From contig NZ_LT634361.1 of the NCBI RefSeq assembly GCF_900119795.1, forward strand, positions 744,001-808,000: 64,000 nt of DNA. The letters are read 5' to 3'. The position numbers and the translations under genes are program-made. Below the pieces are notes generated by a model. It did no database searches, had not been told where the DNA came from, and worked only from the letters and a program-made list of their open reading frames with translations. Origin of the DNA: Tenacibaculum maritimum NCIMB 2154. GTDB taxonomy: Bacteria > Bacteroidota > Bacteroidia > Flavobacteriales > Flavobacteriaceae. How positions within the stretch are numbered: the first letter of the stretch is position 1; every line of letters starts with the position of its first letter. Positions 8,495 to 18,750 of the stretch are shown here, in pieces.

Positions 8495-9472
8495 ATGAAG
8501 CCAGTAGAGCAAATAAAATTACCGATCCAAAATGAAATGGAACTCTTTGAAACAAAATTCAAGGAGGCAATGCTTTCTAAAATTCCATTACTAAACAGAG
8601 TAACTTATTATATTATAAGAAGAAAAGGAAAGCAAATGAGGCCTATGTTTGTGTTTTTGGTAGCAAAGATGGTTTCAGATGGAGGATTTGATGAAAGAAC
8701 CTATAGAGGAGCTTCTGTAGTAGAGCTAATTCATACCGCTACTTTAGTACATGATGATGTTGTAGATGATAGTAATAGAAGAAGAGGCTTTTTTTCGATT
8801 AATGCGCTATGGAAAAATAAAATAGCGGTTTTGGTAGGTGATTTTTTATTATCAAAAGGATTGTTGCTATCTATAGATAATGAGGATTTTGATATATTAA
8901 AGCTTATTTCAATAGCTGTGAGAGAAATGAGCGAAGGAGAGTTGTTGCAAATTGAAAAGGCTAGAAAATTAGACATTACAGAAGAAGTGTATTTTGAAAT
9001 TATTCGCCAAAAAACAGCAACTTTGATAGCGGCGTGCTGCGGGATTGGGGCGGCCTCTGTAGGAGCGAGTAACGAAACGGTACAGCAAATGAGAAAATTT
9101 GGGGAATACATAGGAATTGCATTTCAAATTAAGGATGATTTGTTTGATTATACTGAAGATAAGATAGGAAAACCGACAGGGATTGACATTAAAGAGCAAA
9201 AAATGACGCTTCCTCTAATTTATACATTAAATACCTGTTTAGCTAAAGAAAAAGCATGGTTAATCAATAGTGTTAAAAAGCATAATAAAGATAAAAGAAG
9301 AGTGAAAGAAGTAATTGCATTTGTAAAAAAGAATGGAGGATTGGAGTACACAGTTCAAAAAATGCACGACTATAAAAACAAAGCATTGGCTATATTAGAA
9401 AATTATCCAGAATCAACATATAAAAAGTCTTTACAGCAAATGATAGACTACGTTGTAGAAAGGAAAATTTAA
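8495..9472 (+). CDS. Polyprenyl diphosphate synthase (trans-type)
   Basis: Elongates allylic diphosphates with IPP, probably making the long side chain of menaquinone. The 325-residue sequence has the first aspartate-rich motif DDVVDD at 87-92 followed by RRRG at 95-98, and the second motif KDDLFD at 213-218, as in IspB/octaprenyl synthases. The residues five and four positions before the first motif are Thr and Leu, without the bulky aromatics of short-chain enzymes, so a long-chain product is likely. Chain length cannot be fixed from sequence. The gene is monocistronic, with its own promoter and a shared downstream terminator. Confidence 0.92.
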   Translation: MKPVEQIKLPIQNEMELFETKFKEAMLSKIPLLNRVTYYIIRRKGKQMRPMFVFLVAKMVSDGGFDERTYRGASVVELIHTATLVHDDVVDDSNRRRGFFSINALWKNKIAVLVGDFLLSKGLLLSIDNEDFDILKLISIAVREMSEGELLQIEKARKLDITEEVYFEIIRQKTATLIAACCGIGAASVGASNETVQQMRKFGEYIGIAFQIKDDLFDYTEDKIGKPTGIDIKEQKMTLPLIYTLNTCLAKEKAWLINSVKKHNKDKRRVKEVIAFVKKNGGLEYTVQKMHDYKNKALAILENYPESTYKKSLQQMIDYVVERKI

Positions 9473-9520
9473 TTTAGGAAAAAGAAAAACTTTCGATTAC
9501 TAGTAAGAAATTAAGGTAAA

Positions 9521-9556
9521 AATAAAACCTCGAAGAATTCACTTCGAGGTTTTATT
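9521..9556. terminator. Bidirectional terminator between polyprenyl synthase and groEL
   Basis: AATAAAACCTCGAAG (9521-9535) pairs perfectly over 15 bp with CTTCGAGGTTTTATT (9542-9556) around a 6-base loop. It lies between two convergent genes and has A/T flanks on both sides, so it can end transcription in both directions. Confidence 0.8.
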
Positions 9557-9580
9557 TTTGGTATGTAAATGAATTTAAGA

Positions 9581-11221
<1,641 letters not shown>

Positions 11222-11280
11222 TTAAGTTGTTTGCCTTTTCGGCTTAATTTTAATAAATTTCTTTAGTAAGTTATGGAAGA

Positions 11281-11556
11281 TTAAAGAATAGCGAAGATGT
11301 CGCTTTCTCTCATTATTAAATAATCTTTCCCTTCTAATTTTAATTCTGTTCCAGCGTACTTTCCATATAAAACAGTATCACCCACTTTTACAGTTAAAGG
11401 CTCATCTTTAGTTCCTGTACCTACTGCAACGATAGTGCCTTTTTGTGGCTTTTCTTTTGCATTGTCAGGAATTATGATTCCTGAAGCTGTAGTGGTTTCA
11501 GCGGCAGCTGGTTCTACAAGAACTCTGTCTGCTAAAGGTTTTAAGTTTAATCCCAT
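11281..11556 (-). CDS. groS: Co-chaperonin GroES (10 kDa)
   Basis: Heptameric lid of the GroEL cage. The 91-residue protein shows the typical N-terminus with [12 protein letters not shown], a mobile-loop region with [19 protein letters not shown], and the conserved [11 protein letters not shown] segment. First gene of the groES-groEL pair. Confidence 0.98.
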   Translation of the reverse strand: MGLNLKPLADRVLVEPAAAETTTASGIIIPDNAKEKPQKGTIVAVGTGTKDEPLTVKVGDTVLYGKYAGTELKLEGKDYLIMRESDIFAIL

Positions 11557-11590
11557 TTTATTGTTTAATTAAGTTATTTATGACCTTGGA

Positions 11591-11628
11591 AATGTCAGAA
11601 ATTATGCCATTGTAATCAAGACTGACAA
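11591..11628 (-). promoter_or_regulatory. Candidate groES promoter
   Basis: Reading the minus strand, TTG (in TTGTCAG) is followed after 21 bases by TAATTTCTG, a weaker version of the TTG/TAnnTTTG pair with the same spacing as the queA promoter. TGTCAG and CTGACA form an inverted pair flanking the spacer, which could be an operator. The -7 match is imperfect, so the assignment is tentative. Confidence 0.35.
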
Positions 11629-11664
11629 TTTATCTAGGTAGTAGTATGAATTTAAAGAAAAATA

Positions 11665-11705
11665 AAAAAAAATGCCAACGTGAATGACACGTTGGCATTT
11701 TTTTT
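11665..11705 (-). terminator. Terminator of the miaB-secG operon
   Basis: An 18-bp perfect stem (11665-11682 with 11688-11705, core ATGCCAACGTG) with a 5-base loop and long A and T flanks lies 15 bases after the secG stop. In the minus direction it ends in a T run, a strong intrinsic terminator separating this operon from groES. Confidence 0.85.
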
Positions 11706-11719
11706 ATTTTGAAAATATC

Positions 11720-12055
11720 TTAATTGACAGAATCCTTAGTAGTAGCTGCAGGTGCTTCTACAGGTGTTGTTTTTTCAACATTCTCTAAAGTATTTTCTAA
11801 TGAAGGAACTTCACTTGAATTACCTCTAGGGATAGCAAAATTTGCTAATAAAATTAAAACAAACATTGCAATAGCTAATGTCCAAGTAGCTTTATCAAGA
11901 AAATTATTGGTATTTTGAACACCACCTAAGCTTTGAGCTCCACCTCCAAAAGATGAAGATAAACCACCCCCTTTAGGATTTTGAACCATAACAATTAAAA
12001 TTAAGGCAAAAGCCACAATTAATATTAATATTAAAACTAAAGTATAAGCTGTCAT
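11720..12055 (-). CDS. secG: Preprotein translocase subunit SecG
   Basis: Small auxiliary subunit of the SecYEG channel. The 111-residue protein has two transmembrane helices (about 4-22 and 56-75) joined by the family hallmark loop VQNPKGGGLSSSFGGGAQSLGG, and a polar C-terminal tail. Its ATG overlaps by one base the stop of the upstream TPR gene (TAATG), which indicates translational coupling. It is the last gene of the miaB operon. Confidence 0.93.
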   Translation of the reverse strand: MTAYTLVLILILIVAFALILIVMVQNPKGGGLSSSFGGGAQSLGGVQNTNNFLDKATWTLAIAMFVLILLANFAIPRGNSSEVPSLENTLENVEKTTPVEAPAATTKDSVN

Positions 12056-12753
12056 TATTTATTTTTTTGTAAAATTTGTATTCTTTTAATTTGGTCTGCA
12101 AAGAAACCACTTTTTTCTGGATATTTCAAACTTAATATTTTATAAGCTTTTATAGCATTGTTGTATTTTTTTTGTTCTAGATATACTCTTGCCAAAGTTT
12201 CTGTCATGGGAAGTGTACTCTTAGTACTTTCAGTAGTTTTGGGTTCTACCGGAGCATTTTTATTTACTCGTGAAATCTTAGGGTTATTTTTGATAAATTC
12301 ATCAATAATAAGATCCTTGTGATTTTTTTCTTTGTTTTCTTTTATTCTTATAATCGGTTTTTGGGAGGCCAGTTGCAACCATTGCCCAAAAGAATGTGCT
12401 TCGTTATGAGAAAAAGACAATGGTTTTCCAATAGACAACTCTTCTTCAGCCTTTTGAATTTCTTTAGGTTTATTAGCTGAAAAATTCTCTCTTGAATAAG
12501 AATTGTTTTTTGGATAGTGTTCTTCAGAACAGATAAAATGGAATAAAATAGTTCTATCAGTAGTATAAGCAGCTGTAACTTTTAATTCTTTGTTGTATTT
12601 ATAGCTCTCTTGCTTTTTTAAGCTTTTTAAGTGTAAAGAACGAGCAGATTGGAAATAAGGATATTTTTCAATAACTTTTTTTAGTTCCAAAGCATTTTGT
12701 TGCCCAACCTTCGTGGGTTTTTTCAATAGTTCTATGAAATTGCTAACTACCAT
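12055..12753 (-). CDS. TPR-containing protein of unknown role
   Basis: A 232-residue soluble protein without signal peptide. The C-terminal 60 residues read as a tetratricopeptide unit (LARVYLEQKKYNNAIKAYKI followed by LKYPEKSGFFADQIKRI), and the N-terminal part is helical with a KYPYFQSAR segment typical of the flavobacterial protein found between lptE and secG. The middle is Lys/Glu-rich and probably disordered. It overlaps lptE by seven bases and secG by one. The context suggests a link to envelope export, but the function is unknown. Confidence 0.82.
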   Translation of the reverse strand: MVVSNFIELLKKPTKVGQQNALELKKVIEKYPYFQSARSLHLKSLKKQESYKYNKELKVTAAYTTDRTILFHFICSEEHYPKNNSYSRENFSANKPKEIQKAEEELSIGKPLSFSHNEAHSFGQWLQLASQKPIIRIKENKEKNHKDLIIDEFIKNNPKISRVNKNAPVEPKTTESTKSTLPMTETLARVYLEQKKYNNAIKAYKILSLKYPEKSGFFADQIKRIQILQKNK

Positions 12754-13256
12754 TTAGCTACGGATGCATTAAAAATATCTTGTGTAATACGTTCTAAAAT
12801 TGTAGATAAAATCCCCTCTAGAGCACTTCCAGAAAGTTGCTGGTTAGCCCCAAAATCGTCATAAAAAGAAAATTGCTTTTCAAAATCATCTTTTTCATTT
12901 AAACGATTGGTAAATCGAACATTAACTGTTATCGTGAGTCTGTTTTGAGCAGCTGTTTGCTGTGCGGTGGCACTCATAGGAGTGATTCTGTAATCTGTAA
13001 TTTCCCCTTCAAAATGTAGGTCGCCTCCAGAAGAAGTAAGCGTAAGATTTGTTTGTCTGGTGAATAAATCTTGTAGGTCTAATGTGAATTTTTGACTCAG
13101 TGAAGGTTCAACTAAAGAAGCTTGATTAGGAAAAAAATCTATTTGAATTGTTTTGGCATCTCCCGTATTTCCTCCAGTAAAAGAATATGCTCCACAACTG
13201 ATGATTGATAATCCTAAAATTATAGAAGCAAAAAATATATAGATGTATGTTTTCAT
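12747..13256 (-). CDS. lptE: LPS-assembly lipoprotein LptE family
   Basis: Outer-membrane lipoprotein expected to plug the LptD barrel and receive LPS. The 169-residue product has a signal peptide with lipobox ISCG (Cys21), then GAYSFTGG, a hallmark of Bacteroidota LptE, followed by a domain with a strand-rich core and the segment LTITVNVRFTNRLN. The family assignment comes from this N-terminal pattern and the operon position. It sits between the sigma-54 activator and the TPR gene. Confidence 0.85.
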   Translation of the reverse strand: MKTYIYIFFASIILGLSIISCGAYSFTGGNTGDAKTIQIDFFPNQASLVEPSLSQKFTLDLQDLFTRQTNLTLTSSGGDLHFEGEITDYRITPMSATAQQTAAQNRLTITVNVRFTNRLNEKDDFEKQFSFYDDFGANQQLSGSALEGILSTILERITQDIFNASVAKW

Positions 13257-13294
13257 GATATTTTAATATTAGTTTTAAACAAAAAATAAATAGA

Positions 13295-14524
13295 TTATAG
13301 ATCGTATTGTTTTATTTTTCGGTATAAAGTTCTTTCTGAAATACCCAATTCTTTGGCAGCAAGTTTGCGTTTATTGTTGTTTTTTTCTAGAGATTTTCGA
13401 ATCATTTCAATTTCTTTTTCTTGCAAAGAAAGATTTTCATCTTCTTCTATAGTTTCTGCAAATTCGTAGTTGTTTTCAAGAGATTTTTGCGGAATTTGAA
13501 CTACTTCAACAGGATTTGGACTTGCTTTTCTGTGTTGATCTTGGTAGATTTTTTCAATTAATTGATGATTTTCTGCTTGAACTTTTTCAGTGTTCCCATT
13601 TTGCATTAAATCTAAGGTTAACTTTTTTAAATCGTTAAGATCATTACGCATGTCAAATAAAATTTTGTACATGATATCTCTTTCTGTAGCAAAATCATTT
13701 GAGTTATTTTTACTGCCAACAATAGCAGGTAAATTACCTTTATTATCGGGGAGGTATTGAATGATTTTTTCTAAGGAAACATTTCTGTTTTCTTCAACAA
13801 CGGAAATTTCTTCAACAATATTTTTTAGTTGACGAATATTCCCTGGAAAATGATAGTTCAATAGTGCCTTAGTAGCATTTTCATCTAAACGAATGGTAGG
13901 CATTCTGTATTTCTGAGCAAAATCAGAAGCAAACTTCCTAAATAATAAATGAATATCTTGACCTCTTTCTCTCAAAGGAGGCAAGTGAATTTCTACAGTA
14001 CTTAAACGGTAATATAAATCTTCTCTAAATTTCTCTTTAGCAATAGCGCTTTGCATTTGTACATTGGTGGCAGCAATGATACGAACATTTGTTTTTTGTA
14101 CTTGAGAAGATCCTACTTTTATAAATTCTCCATTCTCCAAAACACGCAATAAACGAACCTGAGTTGTTAAAGGCAACTCTCCAACTTCATCTAAAAAGAT
14201 AGTACCACCATCAGCAACTTCGAAATACCCTTTTCTTGTATTTGTGGCTCCTGTAAAAGCACCTTTTTCATGGCCAAATAATTCACTATCGATAGTTCCT
14301 TCAGGAATGGCTCCACAGTTTACAGCAATGTATTTAGCGTGTTTTCTATGAGACAATTGATGAATTATTTTTGGAATACTTTCTTTTCCCACACCACTTT
14401 CACCAGTAACCAATACGGAAATATCAGTAGGAGCAACTCTCACGGCTTTTTCCATAGCCCGATGAAGTTGAGGGTCATTACCAATGATACCAAAGCGTTG
14501 TTTAATGGTTGTTAAGTTTTCCAT
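13295..14524 (-). CDS. Sigma-54 interaction domain transcriptional activator (no receiver)
   Basis: AAA+ enhancer-binding protein that remodels RpoN-RNA polymerase. The 409-residue protein starts almost directly with the AAA+ domain: Walker A GESGVGKE at 41-48, the sigma-54-contacting GAFTGA loop at 88-93, Walker B GTIFLDEV at 107-114. A linker of about 80 residues leads to a C-terminal Fis-type helix-turn-helix (about 365-409, with LAAKELGISERTLYRKIKQ). There is no receiver, GAF or PAS domain, so activity is not controlled by a canonical phosphorelay within this protein. It lies between miaB and lptE, as in other Flavobacteriaceae. Confidence 0.92.
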   Translation of the reverse strand: MENLTTIKQRFGIIGNDPQLHRAMEKAVRVAPTDISVLVTGESGVGKESIPKIIHQLSHRKHAKYIAVNCGAIPEGTIDSELFGHEKGAFTGATNTRKGYFEVADGGTIFLDEVGELPLTTQVRLLRVLENGEFIKVGSSQVQKTNVRIIAATNVQMQSAIAKEKFREDLYYRLSTVEIHLPPLRERGQDIHLLFRKFASDFAQKYRMPTIRLDENATKALLNYHFPGNIRQLKNIVEEISVVEENRNVSLEKIIQYLPDNKGNLPAIVGSKNNSNDFATERDIMYKILFDMRNDLNDLKKLTLDLMQNGNTEKVQAENHQLIEKIYQDQHRKASPNPVEVVQIPQKSLENNYEFAETIEEDENLSLQEKEIEMIRKSLEKNNNKRKLAAKELGISERTLYRKIKQYDL

Positions 14525-14562
14525 TTCTTGTAGAATTTTATATAGGGTTTTTTCTTTTAAGT

Positions 14563-16017
14563 TTAATTATTGTCAGAGTACCCAACGGCAGTACCTATTA
14601 ATGTAGCAGAGGTACAATCTTCAATTTTTACATTTACAAAATCGCCTACTTTATAATGTTCTTTAGGGAAAACAATTACCGTGTTTTGAGTATTTCTCCC
14701 TTTCCAATGGGTTGTAGATTTTTTTGACTCTCCTTCAATTAAAACTTCTTCGGTTTTTCCTAAATGTTGATTGGTTCTGTATAGGCTGTGTTCTTGTTGT
14801 AAATCGATAATTTCTTGTAATCGTCTTTTTTTAACAGCATTAGGAACATCATCTGGCATCTTTTTAGCAGCTAAAGTTCCAGGTCTTTCTGAATAAGCAA
14901 ACATGAATCCGAAATCATATTTAACATGTCTCATTAAATCTAGTGTGTCTTGATGATCTTGTTCCGTTTCTCCACAAAAACCGGCAATCATATCTTGAGA
15001 TAAAGCCATTTCGGGAATGATTTTGTAGATAGTATCCACTAACTGAATATATTCCTCTCTGGTATGCTGACGATTCATTGCTTTAAGCATATTATTACTA
15101 CCACTTTGAACAGGTAGGTGGATGTATTTGCAGATATTTTTGTGCTTTGCCATGGTATGAATCACATCTAAGCTCATGTCTTGCGGGTTTGAAGTGGCAA
15201 AGCGGAAACGCATTTTAGGAAACTCAGTAGCTACAATATCTAGTAGTTGTGCAAAGTCAACTGCTGTAGCTTGTGCCATTTCAGAAGCTTTTTTAAAGTC
15301 TTTTTTTAAGCCACCTCCATACCACAGATAACTGTCAACGTTTTGACCTAATAGCGTAATTTCTTTAAAATTCTTTTCTTGCATAGTACGAATTTCCTTA
15401 GTGATACTTTGAGGATCTCGACTTCGCTCTCGGCCTCTAGTGAATGGAACGACACAAAATGTACACATATTATCGCAACCACGAGTAATAGAAACAAAAG
15501 CAGAAACTCCATTTGAATTCAAACGAACAGGAGCAACATCTCCATAAGTTTCTTCCTTTGATAAAATAACATTGATAGCATCTTTACCAGCATCAATTTC
15601 CGCGAGTAAATTTGGTAAGTCTCTATAAGCATCAGGGCCAACAACTAGATCGACAATTTTTTCTTCTTCTAAAAACTTTTCTTTTAAACGTTCAGCCATA
15701 CAGCCTAAAACTCCTACTTTCATTAAGGGGTTTGTTTTTTTAACAGCGTTATATTTCTGTAAACGTTTGCGAATAGTTGTTTCTGCTTTTTCTCTAATAG
15801 AACAAGTGTTTACCAATACCAAATCGGCCTCTTCTAAAGATTGCGTTGTGTTAAAACCTTGGTCAGCCAAGATAGAAGCAACAATTTCACTATCATTCAT
15901 ATTCATTTGACAGCCATAACTCTCAATAAAAAGCTTCTTGTTGTTTTCTTTTTTATTTGTTGTAACAAGGGCTTTCCCTTGAATTTTTTCGTCTATTACC
16001 TTTTCTACGTGTTCCAT
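14563..16017 (-). CDS. miaB: tRNA-2-methylthio-N6-dimethylallyladenosine synthase
   Basis: Methylthiotransferase that adds the 2-methylthio group to i6A37 in tRNA using two Fe-S clusters. In 484 residues, the auxiliary-cluster cysteines are C36 (GCQMN), C72 (NTCSI) and C106 (GCMAER); the radical-SAM cysteines are C181, C185 and C188 (GCDNMCTFC). A TRAM domain follows at the C-terminus. It is the first gene of the miaB/sigma-54 activator/lptE/TPR/secG operon. Confidence 0.97.
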   Translation of the reverse strand: MEHVEKVIDEKIQGKALVTTNKKENNKKLFIESYGCQMNMNDSEIVASILADQGFNTTQSLEEADLVLVNTCSIREKAETTIRKRLQKYNAVKKTNPLMKVGVLGCMAERLKEKFLEEEKIVDLVVGPDAYRDLPNLLAEIDAGKDAINVILSKEETYGDVAPVRLNSNGVSAFVSITRGCDNMCTFCVVPFTRGRERSRDPQSITKEIRTMQEKNFKEITLLGQNVDSYLWYGGGLKKDFKKASEMAQATAVDFAQLLDIVATEFPKMRFRFATSNPQDMSLDVIHTMAKHKNICKYIHLPVQSGSNNMLKAMNRQHTREEYIQLVDTIYKIIPEMALSQDMIAGFCGETEQDHQDTLDLMRHVKYDFGFMFAYSERPGTLAAKKMPDDVPNAVKKRRLQEIIDLQQEHSLYRTNQHLGKTEEVLIEGESKKSTTHWKGRNTQNTVIVFPKEHYKVGDFVNVKIEDCTSATLIGTAVGYSDNN

Positions 16018-16048
16018 AAAATCCTTAAATCATCCTAAAACTAAAACG

Positions 16049-16056
16049 CAAAGATA
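16049..16056 (-). promoter_or_regulatory. Promoter -7 element of the miaB operon
   Basis: On the minus strand TATCTTTG matches TAnnTTTG and lies 31 bases before the miaB ATG. A TGACA-TAT-TGTCA palindrome sits just upstream of the expected -33 region. Confidence 0.55.
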
Positions 16057-16076
16057 CAACCAAAAAACAAAACCTA

Positions 16077-16089
16077 TGACATATTGTCA
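16077..16089. promoter_or_regulatory. Palindromic operator candidate TGACA-N3-TGTCA
   Basis: A perfect 5-3-5 palindrome in the divergent region between miaB and topA, about 20 bases upstream of the miaB -7 box. The flank TGTCAGAAATT is repeated in the groES upstream region (11593-11603), which suggests a shared protein-binding site rather than chance. The binding protein is unknown. Confidence 0.4.
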
Positions 16090-16163
16090 GAAATTTAATA
16101 GTAAATGATATATAAAATTATGGTAAAAAATCCTTTAAAAATTTTTTATAAAAAAAAAGTGGC

Positions 16164-16171
16164 TACTTTTG
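16164..16171 (+). promoter_or_regulatory. Promoter -7 element of topA
   Basis: TACTTTTG matches TAnnTTTG, 54 bases before the topA ATG. The upstream region is an A/T tract without a clear TTTG box. Confidence 0.5.
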
Positions 16172-16225
16172 CAAAATCAAATACCCCATTAAAAAAAGTA
16201 GGTATTGTAAAGACAAAGAAACATT

Positions 16226-18712
16226 ATGGCAAAAAACTTAGTAATCGTAGAGTCACCTGCAAAAGCAAAGACAATTGAAAAATTTTTAGGAAAAGATTTT
16301 CAAGTTGAATCGAGTTTTGGACACATTGCAGATTTACCCTCGAAGGAATTAGGCGTAGATGTAGAAGGAGATTTTTTGCCCAAGTATATTGTTTCTACTG
16401 ATAAGAAAGCAGTTGTAAAAAAACTAAAAGATTTAGCAAAGAAAGCAGAAACTGTTTGGTTGGCAAGTGATGAAGATCGAGAAGGAGAGGCAATTGCTTG
16501 GCATTTAGCAGAGCAATTAAAACTAAAAGAAGATACTACAAAACGTATTGTTTTTCATGAAATTACTAAGAAAGCAATATTGAAAGCAGTTGATAATCCT
16601 AGAGATATTAATTATAATTTAGTAAATGCTCAACAAGCGCGTAGGGTTTTAGATAGGTTAGTAGGTTACGAGTTGTCACCAGTACTGTGGCGAAAAGTAA
16701 AAGGAGGTTTGTCAGCTGGTAGAGTCCAATCAGTAGCAGTTCGTTTGATTGTAGAGCGTGAACGAGAAATAGAGTGTTTTGTTCCGGTAGCATCTTACAG
16801 GGTTGATGCAGAATTTGTAAGTGCAAATGGTAAAAAATTCAAGGCTAAGTTAGGAAAGAATTTTCCAACGAAAGCAGCAGCTGCTGCTTTTTTGGATTCT
16901 TGTATAGAAGCTCAATTTACAGTAGCAGACCTACAAAAAAAGCCCGCTAAAAAATCACCAGCTCCACCTTTTACAACATCAACATTACAGCAAGAAGCTT
17001 CAAGAAAATTAGGATTTCCCGTAGCCAAAACAATGATGGTTGCTCAGCGTTTGTATGAAGCAGGGCTTATCACATATATGAGAACAGATAGTGTAAACTT
17101 ATCTGATGATGCAAAGAATGCAGCGCAAACGGAAATTATTAATTCATACGGAGAAGCATATAGTAAACCACGTAATTTTTCAACAAAATCAAAGGGAGCG
17201 CAAGAAGCTCATGAGGCAATCCGTCCAACAAATATGGAGAGCCATGAAATTTCAGGAGAGTACGATCAAGCCAGACTTTATAGTTTAATTTGGAAACGTA
17301 CTATTGCATCACAAATGAGTGAAGCGCAATTAGAAAGAACAGTTGTTAAAATTGATAATGATAAAAATAAAAAGCAATTTACAGCTAATGGAGAGGTGAT
17401 TACTTTTGAAGGGTTTTTAAAAGTATATTTAGAAGGAACTGATAATGAAGAAGAGGAAACTGCGGGCATGCTACCAATGATGAAGGTAGATGAATTGTTG
17501 AAAAATGAGTATATAACAGCTACGGAGCGTTACACTAGGTCTAAAGGTCGTTTTACAGAGGCTTCTTTGGTAAAGCAACTGGAAGAATTAGGGATCGGTC
17601 GTCCATCTACCTATGCGCCAACCATTTCAACAATACAAAGAAGACAATACGTTGAAAAAGGCACGGTAGAAGGAAAAGAAAGACCTTATGCACAATTAAT
17701 TTTAAAAGAAAATAAGGTTGACGAAAAAAAGCTAGTTGAAAAAGTAGGCTCAGATAAAGGAAAATTAGTTCCAACAGATATAGGAAATATCGTAAATGAT
17801 TTTTTAGTAGCTAACTTTTCTAATATCCTAGATTTTGGATTTACAGCAAAAGTTGAATCTGATTTTGATAATATAGCAGAAGGTAAGGAAGATTGGATAA
17901 GAATGATTAAAGAGTTTTATCAAGATTTTCATCCTACAGTAGAAGACGTAGCAGCTAATGCTGAGAGAGCTAAAGGAGAGCGACTTTTAGGAGTAGATCC
18001 CGATAGTGGGAAAAACGTATATGTGCGTTTAGGCCGTTTTGGAGCGATGGTACAAATAGGAGAAGCTACAGATGAAGAAAAACCAAAGTTTGCAAGCTTA
18101 CAAGGAGATCAAACAATGAACTCTATTACTTATGAGGAAGCAATGGATTTGTTTCAGTTACCAAAAACTTTAGGAACGTATGATAATTTGGAGGTAGTAG
18201 TAGCAAATGGTCGTTTTGGACCCTATATTAAGTTTGATGGGAAGTATGTTTCTTTAGACAAAGGAGAAAATCCGATGTCTGTAGATATGGATAGAGCTAT
18301 TGAACTAATAGAAGCAAAACGTAAAGCAGATGCACCAATAGGTGTGTATGAAGGAATGCCTATCCAAAAAGGAGTAGGTCGTTTTGGTCCTTACATAAAA
18401 TGGAATTCTATTTTTATTAATGTAAATAAAAAATATGATTTTGAGAACTTATCTAAATCAGATTTGGAGGAATTAATAGAAGATAAGAAGCGAAAAGAAC
18501 GCGAGAAATTGATCCATAATTTTGAGGAAGTAGGTATTCGTGTAGAGAAGGCCCGTTGGGGACGTTTCAATGTGATAAAAGGGAAAATAAAGGTAGAGTT
18601 ACCTAAAACAACTGAGATAGAGAAGATGACCCAAGAAGAGGCAGAAAAATTGATAGAAGCCAAAACGCCCAAGAAAAAAACTACTAAGAAAAAAGCAAAG
18701 AAAAAAAAATAG
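16226..18712 (+). CDS. topA: DNA topoisomerase I (type IA)
   Basis: Relaxes negative supercoils through a 5'-phosphotyrosyl intermediate. The 828-residue protein opens with the Toprim domain (VIVESPAKAKTIEKFLG near residues 6-22, and DEDREGEAIAWHL near 89-101). The catalytic tyrosine is Tyr284 in GLITYMRTDS. The C-terminal part lacks the Cys4 zinc fingers of the E. coli enzyme; instead it has repeats with the pattern GRFGPYIKW (for example near residues 671 and 716) and a Lys-rich tail (KKKTTKKKAKKKK), the usual Bacteroidota form. It is followed after 38 bases by the ureohydrolase-fold gene and the gld genes. Confidence 0.97.
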   Translation: MAKNLVIVESPAKAKTIEKFLGKDFQVESSFGHIADLPSKELGVDVEGDFLPKYIVSTDKKAVVKKLKDLAKKAETVWLASDEDREGEAIAWHLAEQLKLKEDTTKRIVFHEITKKAILKAVDNPRDINYNLVNAQQARRVLDRLVGYELSPVLWRKVKGGLSAGRVQSVAVRLIVEREREIECFVPVASYRVDAEFVSANGKKFKAKLGKNFPTKAAAAAFLDSCIEAQFTVADLQKKPAKKSPAPPFTTSTLQQEASRKLGFPVAKTMMVAQRLYEAGLITYMRTDSVNLSDDAKNAAQTEIINSYGEAYSKPRNFSTKSKGAQEAHEAIRPTNMESHEISGEYDQARLYSLIWKRTIASQMSEAQLERTVVKIDNDKNKKQFTANGEVITFEGFLKVYLEGTDNEEEETAGMLPMMKVDELLKNEYITATERYTRSKGRFTEASLVKQLEELGIGRPSTYAPTISTIQRRQYVEKGTVEGKERPYAQLILKENKVDEKKLVEKVGSDKGKLVPTDIGNIVNDFLVANFSNILDFGFTAKVESDFDNIAEGKEDWIRMIKEFYQDFHPTVEDVAANAERAKGERLLGVDPDSGKNVYVRLGRFGAMVQIGEATDEEKPKFASLQGDQTMNSITYEEAMDLFQLPKTLGTYDNLEVVVANGRFGPYIKFDGKYVSLDKGENPMSVDMDRAIELIEAKRKADAPIGVYEGMPIQKGVGRFGPYIKWNSIFINVNKKYDFENLSKSDLEELIEDKKRKEREKLIHNFEEVGIRVEKARWGRFNVIKGKIKVELPKTTEIEKMTQEEAEKLIEAKTPKKKTTKKKAKKKK

Positions 18713-18750
18713 TTAGTATATTGCAGCAATCAATTTATTCCCCTAGATAA

